NCBI GenBank assembly: GCA_959019775.1
Contig: CAUEPS010000001.1
Span: forward strand, 1-64,000
Length of the DNA stretch: 64,000 nt
Reading direction: 5' to 3'
Source: an uncultured Collinsella sp.
Lineage (GTDB): Bacteria > Actinomycetota > Coriobacteriia > Coriobacteriales > Coriobacteriaceae
Shown here: one piece after another, positions 25,594 through 33,935 of the stretch
Numbering within the stretch: the stretch's first letter is position 1
How the letters are laid out: each line of letters begins with the position of its first letter
The notes under the pieces: generated by a model
The model's database searches: none
Told to the model about the DNA's origin: nothing
What the model saw: only the letters and a program-made list of their open reading frames with translations
Program-made: the position numbers and the translations under genes

Positions 25594-26898
25594 CTAGTCC
25601 ATTTCTGCCCTGATGAGGTCGAGGGTGCGCTGGCAGTTTTCGCGGACGGGGCCGAGCATATGCTCGCGCAGGTCCGCCATGCCGGGCAGGTCGGCGTATT
25701 CGTCCATGACCTCTTCCATGCAAATGGGTACCTCGTAGGCGAGGTCCATCATGGTCGCAAAGCAAAACTTCTCGGATAGCCCGGCATCGGTAAGCGCCGC
25801 CTCCAGCGCGGGATCGCCCATACCGTGGTATCGGCGGATGGCGCCTGGACCGATTCGCCCCACACGATTTTCGCCGCCAACGCTCATGGCGAGGCGCGCT
25901 TTTCGCCGCATACGTTCGTATGCTAAGCCCGATGCGACATCGTACATGGGTGCGAGCGCCGCGTTTGTGCCTTTGCCTAGGATGAGCGAGTAGTTTTTAG
26001 CGTGTGCGTCAGGCGCTCCGATAATGGCGTTATAGAACAACATATAGGTAAAAAGCACAAGATTCATGTGGTGGGGGACTGTGTTAATCAGTCGTTCTTG
26101 GATGTCTCGTGTAGTTGGTCCTCCGTCGGCGGTGTATTTCTGGGTTGGCAATACACCGAGTGCTTGGCAAAAGTCCTCCTGATGCAGCCTTTCGATATTT
26201 CCGCTGCTATTGACCATTCTGTCGTACCGTTCAACGACGAGCGCAGCTTCGTCTTCAAATGTGCAATAGGAGACGTTGGCAGTTGGAATGCCAACACGCC
26301 GAGCTGTTTTCATGCAGACGAATTCGTTTAAGGCCTGATGTTTGAACCCAACGACACCATTTTTGAAGATATGGGTAGTGGGGGATGACCCTAGACATTC
26401 GCACCATTGTCCATCATGCCAAGCTAGTGCAAATTTGCCTTGGTTGCCGCCCAGGGACCAGCTTTCGTTGGAGCCCATCCATGTCTCTCTTTCGTCATCG
26501 CGAATTGCTTTGAGCTTGTGAGCGATTTGAGAATTGGTAAGCGGGCGGTATGCTGAGACCCTGCCGTGGGCGGCATCTAATTGATCGGCTCGACAAAACT
26601 GAACGGCCCCCGCGCAGTCAAGACCGATATGGCACAAGAGGGCGACGGGGTTGTTGGATGCAACGTCATGCTCGGCGGCAATAGCGCGACGCTGCTCTTG
26701 GCTGTCGGGCAAAAGGCCAAATAGGAACGGACGGACGATGTTATGGCCATATGTGCGATTGGAAAGCGGCATTGTTAACGATAGCGGTGCTCCGCGATAG
26801 GTTGGGGCGTATACAAAGCTGCAGAGTCCATGCTCGTCTTGCCGGAGAGTGCCGGCGATTTCGCCACAAATGAGGGTCGCAAGCTCCATTTCTGCCAT
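25594..26898 (-). CDS. hipA: HipA-family serine/threonine kinase toxin
   Basis: HipA kinases phosphorylate aminoacyl-tRNA synthetases (GltX in E. coli) and halt growth, giving persistence. The 434 residues have the N-terminal subdomain typical of HipA (about 1-100) and the C-terminal kinase fold. Visible motifs are the SLGGNQGK loop at 148-155, whose Ser aligns with the autophosphorylated Ser150 of E. coli HipA, the catalytic GAPDAHAKN around 294-302, and the metal-binding YDVASG from 319. All catalytic residues appear intact. Its ATG directly abuts the hipB stop (TAA then ATG), so the pair is co-translated. Confidence 0.9.
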   Translation of the reverse strand: MAEMELATLICGEIAGTLRQDEHGLCSFVYAPTYRGAPLSLTMPLSNRTYGHNIVRPFLFGLLPDSQEQRRAIAAEHDVASNNPVALLCHIGLDCAGAVQFCRADQLDAAHGRVSAYRPLTNSQIAHKLKAIRDDERETWMGSNESWSLGGNQGKFALAWHDGQWCECLGSSPTTHIFKNGVVGFKHQALNEFVCMKTARRVGIPTANVSYCTFEDEAALVVERYDRMVNSSGNIERLHQEDFCQALGVLPTQKYTADGGPTTRDIQERLINTVPHHMNLVLFTYMLFYNAIIGAPDAHAKNYSLILGKGTNAALAPMYDVASGLAYERMRRKARLAMSVGGENRVGRIGPGAIRRYHGMGDPALEAALTDAGLSEKFCFATMMDLAYEVPICMEEVMDEYADLPGMADLREHMLGPVRENCQRTLDLIRAEMD

Positions 26899-27330
26899 TT
26901 ATTTCACAACCTTACAGCCAAAGGAGAGGTCTGAAGTGCCGGAAAGGCCTTGCTCGGCTGCGATTTGGGCCAGCAAGGCACCATAGAAAGCTGGCGTTCC
27001 TTGTCGAGCGGGTCGTCTGCCTACGCTTGGCTTTGGCAGGGCATTCGAGTTCGCGATAGGGAGGTCCGCTATCGTCATCGGATGTTCGGAGGGCGATGCG
27101 ATGGAGTCGTTATCGCTTTGCGCAAAGAGACCTATGCCGAGTGCGTTAAAGACGGTCAACAGCTTGTCGAGCCGAATGCCCGTGGCATCTCCCAGCTCGA
27201 GCGATGCGAGCAGGCGCTCCGAAACACCGGCCTTATTAGCGAGGGCGGCACGGGTGAGACCCTGAGTCTCGCGTGCCTGGCGCACGTAGATGCCAGCTTG
27301 GCGTGGTGTGGTGATGGGAAGGGTATCCAC
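26899..27330 (-). CDS. hipB: HipB-like antitoxin, XRE-family HTH
   Basis: This is the DNA-binding antitoxin paired with HipA. The 143-residue protein has an XRE/Cro-type HTH at about residues 8-62 (GLTRAALANKAGVSERLLAS), followed by a long, probably flexible tail rich in Pro and Ser, longer than the 88-residue E. coli HipB. The tail may contact HipA (inference). It precedes hipA without a gap. Repeated palindromes upstream (27345-27422) are the likely operators for autoregulation. Overall base use is less GC-biased than in neighbouring housekeeping genes, which fits a mobile toxin-antitoxin module. Confidence 0.88.
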   Translation of the reverse strand: MDTLPITTPRQAGIYVRQARETQGLTRAALANKAGVSERLLASLELGDATGIRLDKLLTVFNALGIGLFAQSDNDSIASPSEHPMTIADLPIANSNALPKPSVGRRPARQGTPAFYGALLAQIAAEQGLSGTSDLSFGCKVVK

Positions 27331-27344
27331 GGCTATCTCCTAAC

Positions 27345-27422
27345 GTGCAGGCTTTTGCATCCTAGTATGACATGCAAAAGTCTGCATGAAAAGGCCTCAT
27401 GCAAAACTCTGCATGAGGCCTT
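27345..27422. promoter_or_regulatory. Three operator-like repeats upstream of hipBA; terminator of mntP
   Basis: Three copies of ATGCAAAA(n)TCTGCAT are visible: an inverted variant at 27346-27360, then 27371-27388 and 27398-27415. They lie directly upstream of the minus-strand hipB start, as expected for HipB operators. The outermost copy sits inside a larger palindrome, 13-bp arms AAGGCCTCATGCA (27391-27403) with 27410-27422. On the minus strand this is followed by TTTT, so the same DNA probably also terminates mntP. Confidence 0.75.
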
Positions 27423-27450
27423 ATACGGACGTTTAGTTTTGAAGGGTGTT

Positions 27451-28029
27451 TTACAGCACTAAAATCCCTAGGTGCTCCAGCAAAATCTTGAGGCCGATGA
27501 GGATGAGCACAACGCCGCCCACGATGGTGGCGGGCTTTTCGTAGCGCGCGCCAAAGATGCGGCCAATCGCCACGCCGGCAACGGAGAAGATGAAGGTCGT
27601 GATGCCTATGAGCGACACGGCGGGAACGATGTCGACCGAGAGCGCCGCAAACGAGATACCCACGGCGAGCGCGTCAATCGAGGTTGCGATGGCAAGGATC
27701 AGGTACTCGCCCAGGTCGATTTTTCCGGCATCCTTGCCGTCGCCTTCATCCTCGTCTTCGGTAAAGGCTTCCCACAGCATTTTGCCGCCGATAAAGGCCA
27801 ATAGGATAAAGGCGATCCAATGGTCGATGGGTCCGATGATGCCCATGAATTGACTGCCGAGCGCCCATCCGATTACGGGCATGCCGGCCTGAAAGCCGCC
27901 AAAGAACAGGCCGAGCACCACGGCGACTTTAAGGTTGATCTTCTTCATGCCAAGGCCCTTGCAGATGGAAACGGCAAAGGCGTCCATCGAAAGGCCAACG
28001 GCGAGCAACACGAGCTCTGCGAGTCCCAT
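27451..28029 (-). CDS. mntP: Manganese efflux pump MntP
   Basis: This membrane exporter lowers cytosolic manganese. The 192-residue protein has six hydrophobic helices in two related halves. The conserved acidic residues sit in LSMDAFAVS near residue 14 and TSIDALAVG near 123, with an acidic cytosolic loop (EDEDEGDGKDAGK) between. The ATG at 28029 follows GGGAG. A longer in-frame reading would run into the riboswitch and is rejected. The yybP-ykoY riboswitch upstream (28083-28215) strongly supports the manganese assignment. Confidence 0.92.
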   Translation of the reverse strand: MGLAELVLLAVGLSMDAFAVSICKGLGMKKINLKVAVVLGLFFGGFQAGMPVIGWALGSQFMGIIGPIDHWIAFILLAFIGGKMLWEAFTEDEDEGDGKDAGKIDLGEYLILAIATSIDALAVGISFAALSVDIVPAVSLIGITTFIFSVAGVAIGRIFGARYEKPATIVGGVVLILIGLKILLEHLGILVL

Positions 28030-28082
28030 AGTCTGGCTCCCTCTCTGCGGGCGGGCCCGCGTGTACCTCTTGGGGGAGTAAC

Positions 28083-28215
28083 AAAAAAGACCCGTGGCGT
28101 ACGCGTTGCGCGCACAGCCACGAGTCTCGTTCATTAAGGCAAGCCAGGCCGCATCGGCCAGTGTGTTGACTTGCCGCGCCACCGGAGGCGAACCCGATCA
28201 CGCGACTACTCCCTC
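28083..28215 (-). ncRNA. yybP-ykoY manganese riboswitch with terminator
   Basis: On the minus strand the leader of mntP carries the two conserved parts of the yybP-ykoY aptamer: GGGAGTAG at its 5' end (28213-28206) and GTCAACACACT in the middle. The strand then forms a terminator, GACTCGTGGC (28126-28117) with GCCACGGGTC (28098-28089), followed by six T. The end of the aptamer overlaps the terminator's first arm, so manganese binding should block termination and switch mntP on. Assignment is from consensus by eye. Confidence 0.85.
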
Positions 28216-28376
28216 ATTTATGCGAATCCCGATGCTACCACATAAGCAGCTCATTTGGATTGGGGCTCTCAGCTGTGTTCGCTCATTCTGTAAGCATCGG
28301 ATTTTGCGGGCGTCACAGGGGCAAACCGTGAGAAACTTATTGACGTTTATGGAGCGTATACGATGGGAGCGATGCC

Positions 28377-29444
28377 TTGGATAAGAACGAGCTGCAAAAG
28401 CGTATGGAACAGGCCATCCGCCTGACGGCACCTGGTCAGCCGATCCGCACCGCCCTCGACATGATCATCGCCGGTCACCTGGGCGCCCTTATCTGCGTCG
28501 GCGACACCGAAAACGTGCTCGCTGCCGGTAACGACGGCTTCCCGCTCAACATTTCGTTTACCTCGAACCGTCTGTTCGAGCTCTCCAAGATGGACGGCGC
28601 CATCGTTATCGATGGCGACCTCACCCAGATCCTGCGCGCCAACTTCCACCTCAATCCCGATCCCTCGCTCGCCACGAGTGAGACGGGCATGCGTCACCGT
28701 ACTGCCGCTCGCATGTCGGTGCTCACCGATGCCATCGTGATCTCGGTTTCGGCTCGTCGCGCTGTCGTCAACGTGTACGTCCACGGCAAGAGCTACGAGA
28801 TCCAGCCCGTCACCACCATCATGAGCTCGGTCAACCAGCTCGTCGCCACGCTCCAGACTACCCGTCAGTCGCTCGATCGCTCCCTGCTGCGCCTGACGGC
28901 CCTCGAGCTCGACGACTACGTCACGCTCGCCGACATTACCGGTATTTTCTCGAGCTTCGAGATCATGCAGCAGGCAAAGACCGAGCTTAAGGATTGCATT
29001 GTCAAGCTGGGTAACCAGGGTAAGCTCGTGCAGATGCAGCTCGAGCAGCTCGCGGGCTCCAGCATGGATACCGAATACGACTTGATGATCCGCGACTACG
29101 CAAGCGATTCCTCTGAGGCCAACGCCGAGAAGATTCGCGCCGAGCTGAGCCGTATGACGCCTAAGGACCTGTCCGACCCGCAGCACGTGGCGGCAGTTCT
29201 GGGCTATGACGACTTGGACGAGGACTCCGTCATGACGCCGCTGGGCCTGCGCACGCTTTCGCGCGTGTCCGTCGTGCGCGACGGCGTGGCCGAGAAGATC
29301 GTCGACGAGTACGGCTCGCTGCAGGAGCTCATGGACGACATCAGCGAGGATCCGGAGCGCTTGGGCGACTTTGGCGTCAACAACCCTGCCATTCTTGCGG
29401 ACTCGCTGTACCGCATGAAGGGCACCAAACAGGGGAACGCATAA
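28377..29444 (+). CDS. disA: DNA integrity scanning diadenylate cyclase DisA
   Basis: DisA makes c-di-AMP from two ATP and scans DNA for branched structures. The 355-residue protein has the N-terminal DAC domain with DGA near residues 72-74 and RHRTA near 106, a helical linker, and a C-terminal helix-hairpin-helix DNA-binding domain (about 285-355). Translation probably starts at TTG (28377), which has GGGAG 7 bases ahead; no in-frame ATG is suitable. It overlaps ispD by one base (TAATG), making disA-ispD-ispF-cysS an operon as in Firmicutes. Confidence 0.93.
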   Translation: MDKNELQKRMEQAIRLTAPGQPIRTALDMIIAGHLGALICVGDTENVLAAGNDGFPLNISFTSNRLFELSKMDGAIVIDGDLTQILRANFHLNPDPSLATSETGMRHRTAARMSVLTDAIVISVSARRAVVNVYVHGKSYEIQPVTTIMSSVNQLVATLQTTRQSLDRSLLRLTALELDDYVTLADITGIFSSFEIMQQAKTELKDCIVKLGNQGKLVQMQLEQLAGSSMDTEYDLMIRDYASDSSEANAEKIRAELSRMTPKDLSDPQHVAAVLGYDDLDEDSVMTPLGLRTLSRVSVVRDGVAEKIVDEYGSLQELMDDISEDPERLGDFGVNNPAILADSLYRMKGTKQGNA

Positions 29445-30172
29445 TGGCGCCCGTATGCGCCGTGGTCGTTGCCGGCGGCAGCGGCCAGCGCTTTGGAAAT
29501 CCCGGCGGCAAGCAGCTCGTTAATGTGGCGGGCCGTCCGCTCATGAGCTGGTCCATCCGCGCGTTCGATCGTAGCGATAAGGTCGGCCATATCGTCGTGG
29601 TTTGCCCTGCCGAGCGCCGTGCCGAGATGCGCCGCCTGGCCATCGACCCGTTTGACTATGACACGCCCATCAGCTTTGCCGATGCCGGCGATACCCGTCA
29701 GGATTCCACCCGTGCCGGCGTGCATGCGGTTCCGGCGGGTTTCGAATATGTCGCCATCCACGACGGCGCTCGTCCGCTCATTACGACTGAGGCCATCGAC
29801 CACGCTATCGACGTGCTCGTGAGCGACCGTGCCCTCGACGGTGTCGTGTGCGGTCAGCCCGCGATCGACACGCTCAAGATCGTTGACGGCGATAATATCG
29901 TCGAGACGCCGCCGCGTGAACTCTACTGGGCAGCGCAGACGCCGCAGATCTTTAGCGTCGATGCTATGAAGCGCGCCCACGCTGCAGCCATTGCCGAGGG
30001 CTTTATCGGTACCGATGATTCGTCGCTGGTCGAGCGCATGGGTGGGCGCGTCCGCTGCGTCCAGAGCCCACGCGATAACCTTAAGGTGACGGTGCCCGAG
30101 GACCTGCGTCCCGTAACCGCGATTCTGCTTGGCCGCATGGCCGAGGGAGAGGACCTTCCCCATGTTCAGTAA
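29444..30172 (+). CDS. ispD: 2-C-methyl-D-erythritol 4-phosphate cytidylyltransferase
   Basis: IspD joins CTP and methylerythritol phosphate, the third step of the MEP pathway. The 242 residues show the nucleotide-binding start VVVAGGSGQRFGNPGGKQ near residues 7-24, the VAIHDGARPL motif near 103-112, and AAQTPQIF near 165-172. The start codon overlaps the disA stop, and the last 11 bases overlap ispF, so translation is coupled to both. Confidence 0.95.
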   Translation: MAPVCAVVVAGGSGQRFGNPGGKQLVNVAGRPLMSWSIRAFDRSDKVGHIVVVCPAERRAEMRRLAIDPFDYDTPISFADAGDTRQDSTRAGVHAVPAGFEYVAIHDGARPLITTEAIDHAIDVLVSDRALDGVVCGQPAIDTLKIVDGDNIVETPPRELYWAAQTPQIFSVDAMKRAHAAAIAEGFIGTDDSSLVERMGGRVRCVQSPRDNLKVTVPEDLRPVTAILLGRMAEGEDLPHVQ

Positions 30173-30656
30173 CCTGCGCATTGGCCATGGCTACGACGTT
30201 CACCGTCTGGTGGAGGGGCGTCGATGTATCATCGGCGGTGTCGACATTCCCTACGAGCGCGGCCTGCTGGGCCACTCGGATGCCGATGTGCTCGCGCACG
30301 CCTTGGCCGACGCCATTCTGGGCGCCTGCCGTGGGGGAGACATCGGCAAGCTATTCCCCGACACCGATCCCGCCTACGAGGGTGCCGATTCGATGGTGCT
30401 GCTTGCCCGCGTGATGGACTATGCGCGTGAGCTGGGCTTTGAGTTTGTCGATGCCGATTGCACCATTGCCTGCCAGCAGCCTAAGATCACCCCGCATCGC
30501 GATGCCATGCGCGCCAACCTTGCCCATGCCCTGGGCGTTGACGTCGAAAACGTGGGCGTCGCCGCCACTACGACCGAAAAGCTCGGTTGGGAAGGCCAGG
30601 GCGAGGGAATCGGCGCCTGGGCCGTCTGCCTGCTACAGAAAACCGTTAAGGAGTAA
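30162..30656 (+). CDS. ispF: 2-C-methyl-D-erythritol 2,4-cyclodiphosphate synthase
   Basis: IspF cyclises the IspE product in the fifth step of the MEP pathway and works as a trimer with zinc. The 164-residue protein begins RIGHGYDVHRL with the metal ligands Asp and His, then LLGHSDADVLAHALADAILGA, and ends with TTTEKLGWEGQGEGI. The ATG at 30162 is preferred: it starts the conserved core and overlaps the end of ispD by 11 bases, whereas an earlier in-frame start would add unrelated residues. Confidence 0.95.
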   Translation: MFSNLRIGHGYDVHRLVEGRRCIIGGVDIPYERGLLGHSDADVLAHALADAILGACRGGDIGKLFPDTDPAYEGADSMVLLARVMDYARELGFEFVDADCTIACQQPKITPHRDAMRANLAHALGVDVENVGVAATTTEKLGWEGQGEGIGAWAVCLLQKTVKE

Positions 30657-30659
30657 CGA

Positions 30660-32126
30660 ATGCGTATCTACAACAGCGCTACCCATAAAAAGGAAGAGTT
30701 CCAGCCCATCGAGTCCGGCAAGGTCCGCATGTACGTGTGCGGCCCCACGGTCTACGACAACATCCACATCGGCAACGCCCGTACGTTCATCAGCTTTGAC
30801 GTGATTCGCCGCTGGCTCATCGCGAGCGGTTACGAGGTCACGTTCGCCCAGAACCTCACCGATGTCGACGACAAGATCATCAAGCGCGCCAACGAGCAGG
30901 GCCGTACGGCCGCCGAGGTCGCGACGGAGTTCTCCGACAAGTTCATCGGCGTCATGCGCGCCGCCAACGTGCTCGATCCCGATGTGCGCCCCCGCGCCAC
31001 CAAGGAGATCGGCCCCATGATCGCCATGATCAAGACGCTTATCGAGCAGGGCCACGCTTACGCAGCCGATAACGGCGACGTGTACTTTGCCGTGCGCAGC
31101 GATCCCAACTATGGTCAGGTCTCGGGCCGCAACATCGACGACCTTATGGTTGGCGCGCGCATCGAGGAGAACGAGGACAAGAACGACCCGCTCGACTTTG
31201 CCCTGTGGAAGGCCGCAAAGCCCGGCGAGCCCAGCTGGCCGAGCCCCTGGGGCGAGGGCCGTCCCGGTTGGCACACCGAGTGCGCCGCCATGGTGCATCG
31301 CTACCTGGGCACTCCGATCGACATCCACGGCGGCGGCTCCGACCTTGCCTTCCCGCATCACGAGAACGAGTGCGCCCAGGTCACCTGCGCCTGGCACCAG
31401 GGCTTCTCCAACACCTGGATGCACACGGGCATGCTGCTGGTAGACGGCGAGAAGATGTCCAAGTCGCTCGGCAACTTCTTTACGCTGGCCGAGGTCCTCG
31501 AGCAGCACTCCGCTGCCGCCCTGCGCCTGCTGATGCTGCAGACGAGCTATCGCTCGCCGCTCGACTTTTCTTGGGAGCGCCTGGAGGGTGCCGAGAACTC
31601 GCTCACGCGTATCGCCGGTACGGTCGAGAACCTGCGTTGGGCCGCGAACCACGCGACGGCCGATGCCGACGAAGCGGCTGCCGAGGCGTTTGCCGCCAAG
31701 GCCGCCGAGACCCGCACCACCTTTAAGGAGTGCATGGATGACGACTTTAACACCGCCGGTGCCATGGGTGCTGTCTTTGGCTTTGTGACCGAGTGCAACC
31801 AGTACCTGGAGCAGGCGGGCGATGCTGCCGACAAGGCCGCTGCCCTGGCCGCCGCCGATACGCTGGTCGAGCTGCTCGATACGTTTGGCGTCGAGCTTCC
31901 CGAGCCCAAGGTCGAGCTGCCGCTGGGCCTGCTGGGCGTTGCCGCCGGCCTGGTCGCCTACACGGGCGACGACGTGGACGAGGCTGCTGCCAAGATTCTC
32001 GAGGCCCGCGCCGAGGCCCGTGCCGCCAAGAACTGGGATCTGGCCGACGCCATCCGCGACCAGCTCAAGGACCTGGGCCTGACGATTGAAGATACCGCCG
32101 CCGGCACTCGTATCAAATCTCTCTAA
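30660..32126 (+). CDS. cysS: Cysteinyl-tRNA synthetase
   Basis: This class I synthetase charges tRNA-Cys. Among its 488 residues are the zinc Cys and HIGH motif in YVCGPTVYDNIHIGNAR near residues 23-39, the zinc-site segment WHTECAAM near 205, and KMSKS near 264. The C-terminal DALR-like helical domain follows. The ribosome site TAAGGAG lies just before the ATG, and the gene starts 3 bases after ispF. It is followed by a long imperfect hairpin and a terminator, probably the end of the disA operon. Confidence 0.96.
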   Translation: MRIYNSATHKKEEFQPIESGKVRMYVCGPTVYDNIHIGNARTFISFDVIRRWLIASGYEVTFAQNLTDVDDKIIKRANEQGRTAAEVATEFSDKFIGVMRAANVLDPDVRPRATKEIGPMIAMIKTLIEQGHAYAADNGDVYFAVRSDPNYGQVSGRNIDDLMVGARIEENEDKNDPLDFALWKAAKPGEPSWPSPWGEGRPGWHTECAAMVHRYLGTPIDIHGGGSDLAFPHHENECAQVTCAWHQGFSNTWMHTGMLLVDGEKMSKSLGNFFTLAEVLEQHSAAALRLLMLQTSYRSPLDFSWERLEGAENSLTRIAGTVENLRWAANHATADADEAAAEAFAAKAAETRTTFKECMDDDFNTAGAMGAVFGFVTECNQYLEQAGDAADKAAALAAADTLVELLDTFGVELPEPKVELPLGLLGVAAGLVAYTGDDVDEAAAKILEARAEARAAKNWDLADAIRDQLKDLGLTIEDTAAGTRIKSL

Positions 32127-32132
32127 TCCCCG

Positions 32133-32234
32133 CGGGTTTCCCAAGCACCCGACCTTGCCGTTCAAACCGTCGCTCGCGTACTCAAGTACGCGTCGCTCCT
32201 CTTTCACGGCAATCTCGGGCACTTGGAAAACCCG
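32133..32234. repeat. 102-base imperfect hairpin with regular mismatch blocks
   Basis: Starting 6 bases after cysS, the arms pair in blocks of 7, 5, 5 and 7 bp (CGGGTTT, CCAAG, CCCGA, TTGCCGT with their complements). The blocks are separated by symmetric mismatches of 1, 2 and 2 bases. The apex contains a second palindrome, CGCGTACT/AGTACGCG (32175-32192). It may be a mobile hairpin element or structured RNA. No gene is seen. Confidence 0.65.
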
Positions 32235-32238
32235 TACC

Positions 32239-32278
32239 GACCGCCCGAATTAATATTCATGGGCGGTCGTTTATTTTG
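32239..32278 (+). terminator. Terminator after the cysS hairpin
   Basis: GACCGCCC (32239-32246) pairs with GGGCGGTC (32261-32268), followed by a T-rich tail. It separates cysS from rlmB. Confidence 0.75.
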
Positions 32279-32312
32279 TTTCGTTTGATAGTTGTATTTA
32301 GGAGGTCGCTTT

Positions 32313-33227
32313 ATGGCCGACAATCGCAAGCGTGCGCCTCGTGGCGGCAAGCAGGCTGCTTCTGGCTCGCGTCCGATTCGCCGCAATGACCGCGCTGCCG
32401 CTCCCAAGGGCCAGCACGATCGCGCCCAGGCCGCACGTCCGCAGCGCGATCGCAACCGCGACGCTGTCCAGGCTCCCAAGGGCGAGTTTATCGAAGGTCG
32501 TCGTGCTGCCGCCGAGGCGCTACGCACTGGTTTTCCCATCAAGTGCGCGCTCATTGTCGAGGGTGGAGAGCGCGATGCCGCCTTGTCGCGCCTGGTCGAC
32601 GACCTCAACGCCGCGGGCGTCCGCATTAAGTATGTGCCGCGTGCGCAGCTCGACGCACTGTCGAGCCATGGCGCTCATCAGGGCATCGCACTCGAGGTTG
32701 GCAACTTCCCCTATGCTGATGTCGCCGATATTCTCGACCGCGCAGGCGACGGTCCGGCGCTTGTCGTCGTGCTCGACCATGTGACCGACGACGGCAACTT
32801 TGGCGCCATTGTGCGCTCCGCCGAGGTCGTGGGCGCGGCCGGCGTCGTCATCGCCAACAAGCGTGCCGCCGGCGTGACCGTGGGCAGCTACAAGACCTCA
32901 GCCGGTGCCGTCATGCATCTGCCTATCGCGCAGGTTCCCAATATCGCCCGTGCACTCGACGACTTCAAGGCCGCTGGCTTTTGGGTGGGCGGCGCCTCTG
33001 AGCACGCCGAGGGCAGCTGCTGGGATGCTCCCTTCGAAGGTCGCGTGGCGCTCGTCATGGGCTCCGAGGGCGACGGCATCTCGCGCCTGGTACTCGAGAA
33101 ATGCGACTTTTTGACCAAGCTTCCCCAGCGCGGCATGACCGAGAGCCTCAATGTTGCCCAGGCGACCACGGCGCTGTGCTTTGAGTGGCTGCGCCGCAAC
33201 GTCGGCGAGCTCATGGGGGAGGAGTAG
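32313..33227 (+). CDS. rlmB: 23S rRNA 2'-O-methyltransferase, RlmB/TrmH family
   Basis: This SpoU-class methyltransferase uses S-adenosylmethionine; RlmB methylates G2251 in 23S rRNA. The 304 residues begin with an unusual basic, low-complexity tail (about 1-60, rich in Arg, Gly, Ala) that may bind RNA. The substrate-binding domain follows, then the knotted catalytic domain with VLDHVTDDGNFGAIVRSAE near residues 151-169, MGSEGDGISRL near 249, and the final SLNVAQATTAL. GGAGG lies 8 bases before the ATG at 32313. yacP begins 3 bases after the stop, as in Firmicutes. Confidence 0.88.
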   Translation: MADNRKRAPRGGKQAASGSRPIRRNDRAAAPKGQHDRAQAARPQRDRNRDAVQAPKGEFIEGRRAAAEALRTGFPIKCALIVEGGERDAALSRLVDDLNAAGVRIKYVPRAQLDALSSHGAHQGIALEVGNFPYADVADILDRAGDGPALVVVLDHVTDDGNFGAIVRSAEVVGAAGVVIANKRAAGVTVGSYKTSAGAVMHLPIAQVPNIARALDDFKAAGFWVGGASEHAEGSCWDAPFEGRVALVMGSEGDGISRLVLEKCDFLTKLPQRGMTESLNVAQATTALCFEWLRRNVGELMGEE

Positions 33228-33230
33228 CGC

Positions 33231-33908
33231 ATGTCCAAAAAGAACCGTGCCAAGTCCAAGGCCAAGCGCTTTGGCGAGGGCTCGGCCAAGCCGATTGTTT
33301 CGGCCGCGACCTACGGCGTGGGCGGCAATGCGTTTGCGCAGGCCATCGCCGACCCGGTCTCGACGGTGCACTCCAATAAGCCCGAGCTGCTGGTGGTCGA
33401 CGGCTACAACGTGATCCACTGCACGCCGCGCTACGAAAAGCTCGTGTACGACCATTCAGACGATCCGTATTCCAGCGACGTTCACGATATGGCACGCACC
33501 GCCCTCATCAACGACGTCGCCGCCTTTGCCCAGGGCCGCTACGAGGCCGTGATCGTGTTCGACGGCGCGGGCAATATCTCCAACGAGCGCCCCAACCTGC
33601 CGGCCCGCGGCGTGCGCATCGAGTTTTCGCCGACGGGCGTTTCTGCCGATACCGTGGTGCAAAAGCTCTGCATCGAGGCGCGCGAGGAAGGCCGCGCGTG
33701 CTCCGTGGTATCGAGCGACGGCACGATCCAGGCCGTCGTCATGGGCAAGGGCGTCACGCGCATCTCGAGCCGTATGCTGGTGGACGAGATCAAACAGATC
33801 GACAACGACGTGCATGAGGCCGAGGAGGCCCCGCAGATCAAGATGACCCTGGGCAGCCGTCTAAGCCCCGAGGCCCTGGCCAAGCTCAAAGCTCTGCGCG
33901 GGAGGTAG
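33231..33908 (+). CDS. yacP: NYN-domain ribonuclease, YacP/Rae1 family
   Basis: This is a PIN-like NYN endoribonuclease; in Bacillus the homologue Rae1 cleaves mRNA at the ribosome. The 225-residue protein has a basic N-terminal tail (about 1-25). The NYN core starts at LLVVDGYNVIH near residue 45. Conserved acidic residues lie in VIVFDGAGN near 106 and VSSDGTIQ near 162. The C-terminus carries a short Lys-rich helix. GGAGG precedes the ATG, which lies 3 bases after rlmB, so the two are co-transcribed. It converges with the minus-strand HTH-kinase gene. Confidence 0.87.
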   Translation: MSKKNRAKSKAKRFGEGSAKPIVSAATYGVGGNAFAQAIADPVSTVHSNKPELLVVDGYNVIHCTPRYEKLVYDHSDDPYSSDVHDMARTALINDVAAFAQGRYEAVIVFDGAGNISNERPNLPARGVRIEFSPTGVSADTVVQKLCIEAREEGRACSVVSSDGTIQAVVMGKGVTRISSRMLVDEIKQIDNDVHEAEEAPQIKMTLGSRLSPEALAKLKALRGR

Positions 33909-33935
33909 GGGAGTTGGCGGGGCGATGCTGTCTCG

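Noticed and set aside
28030..28182. N-terminal extension of mntP
   Set aside because: The extra region is the riboswitch and its terminator; the family start and ribosome site fit 28029.
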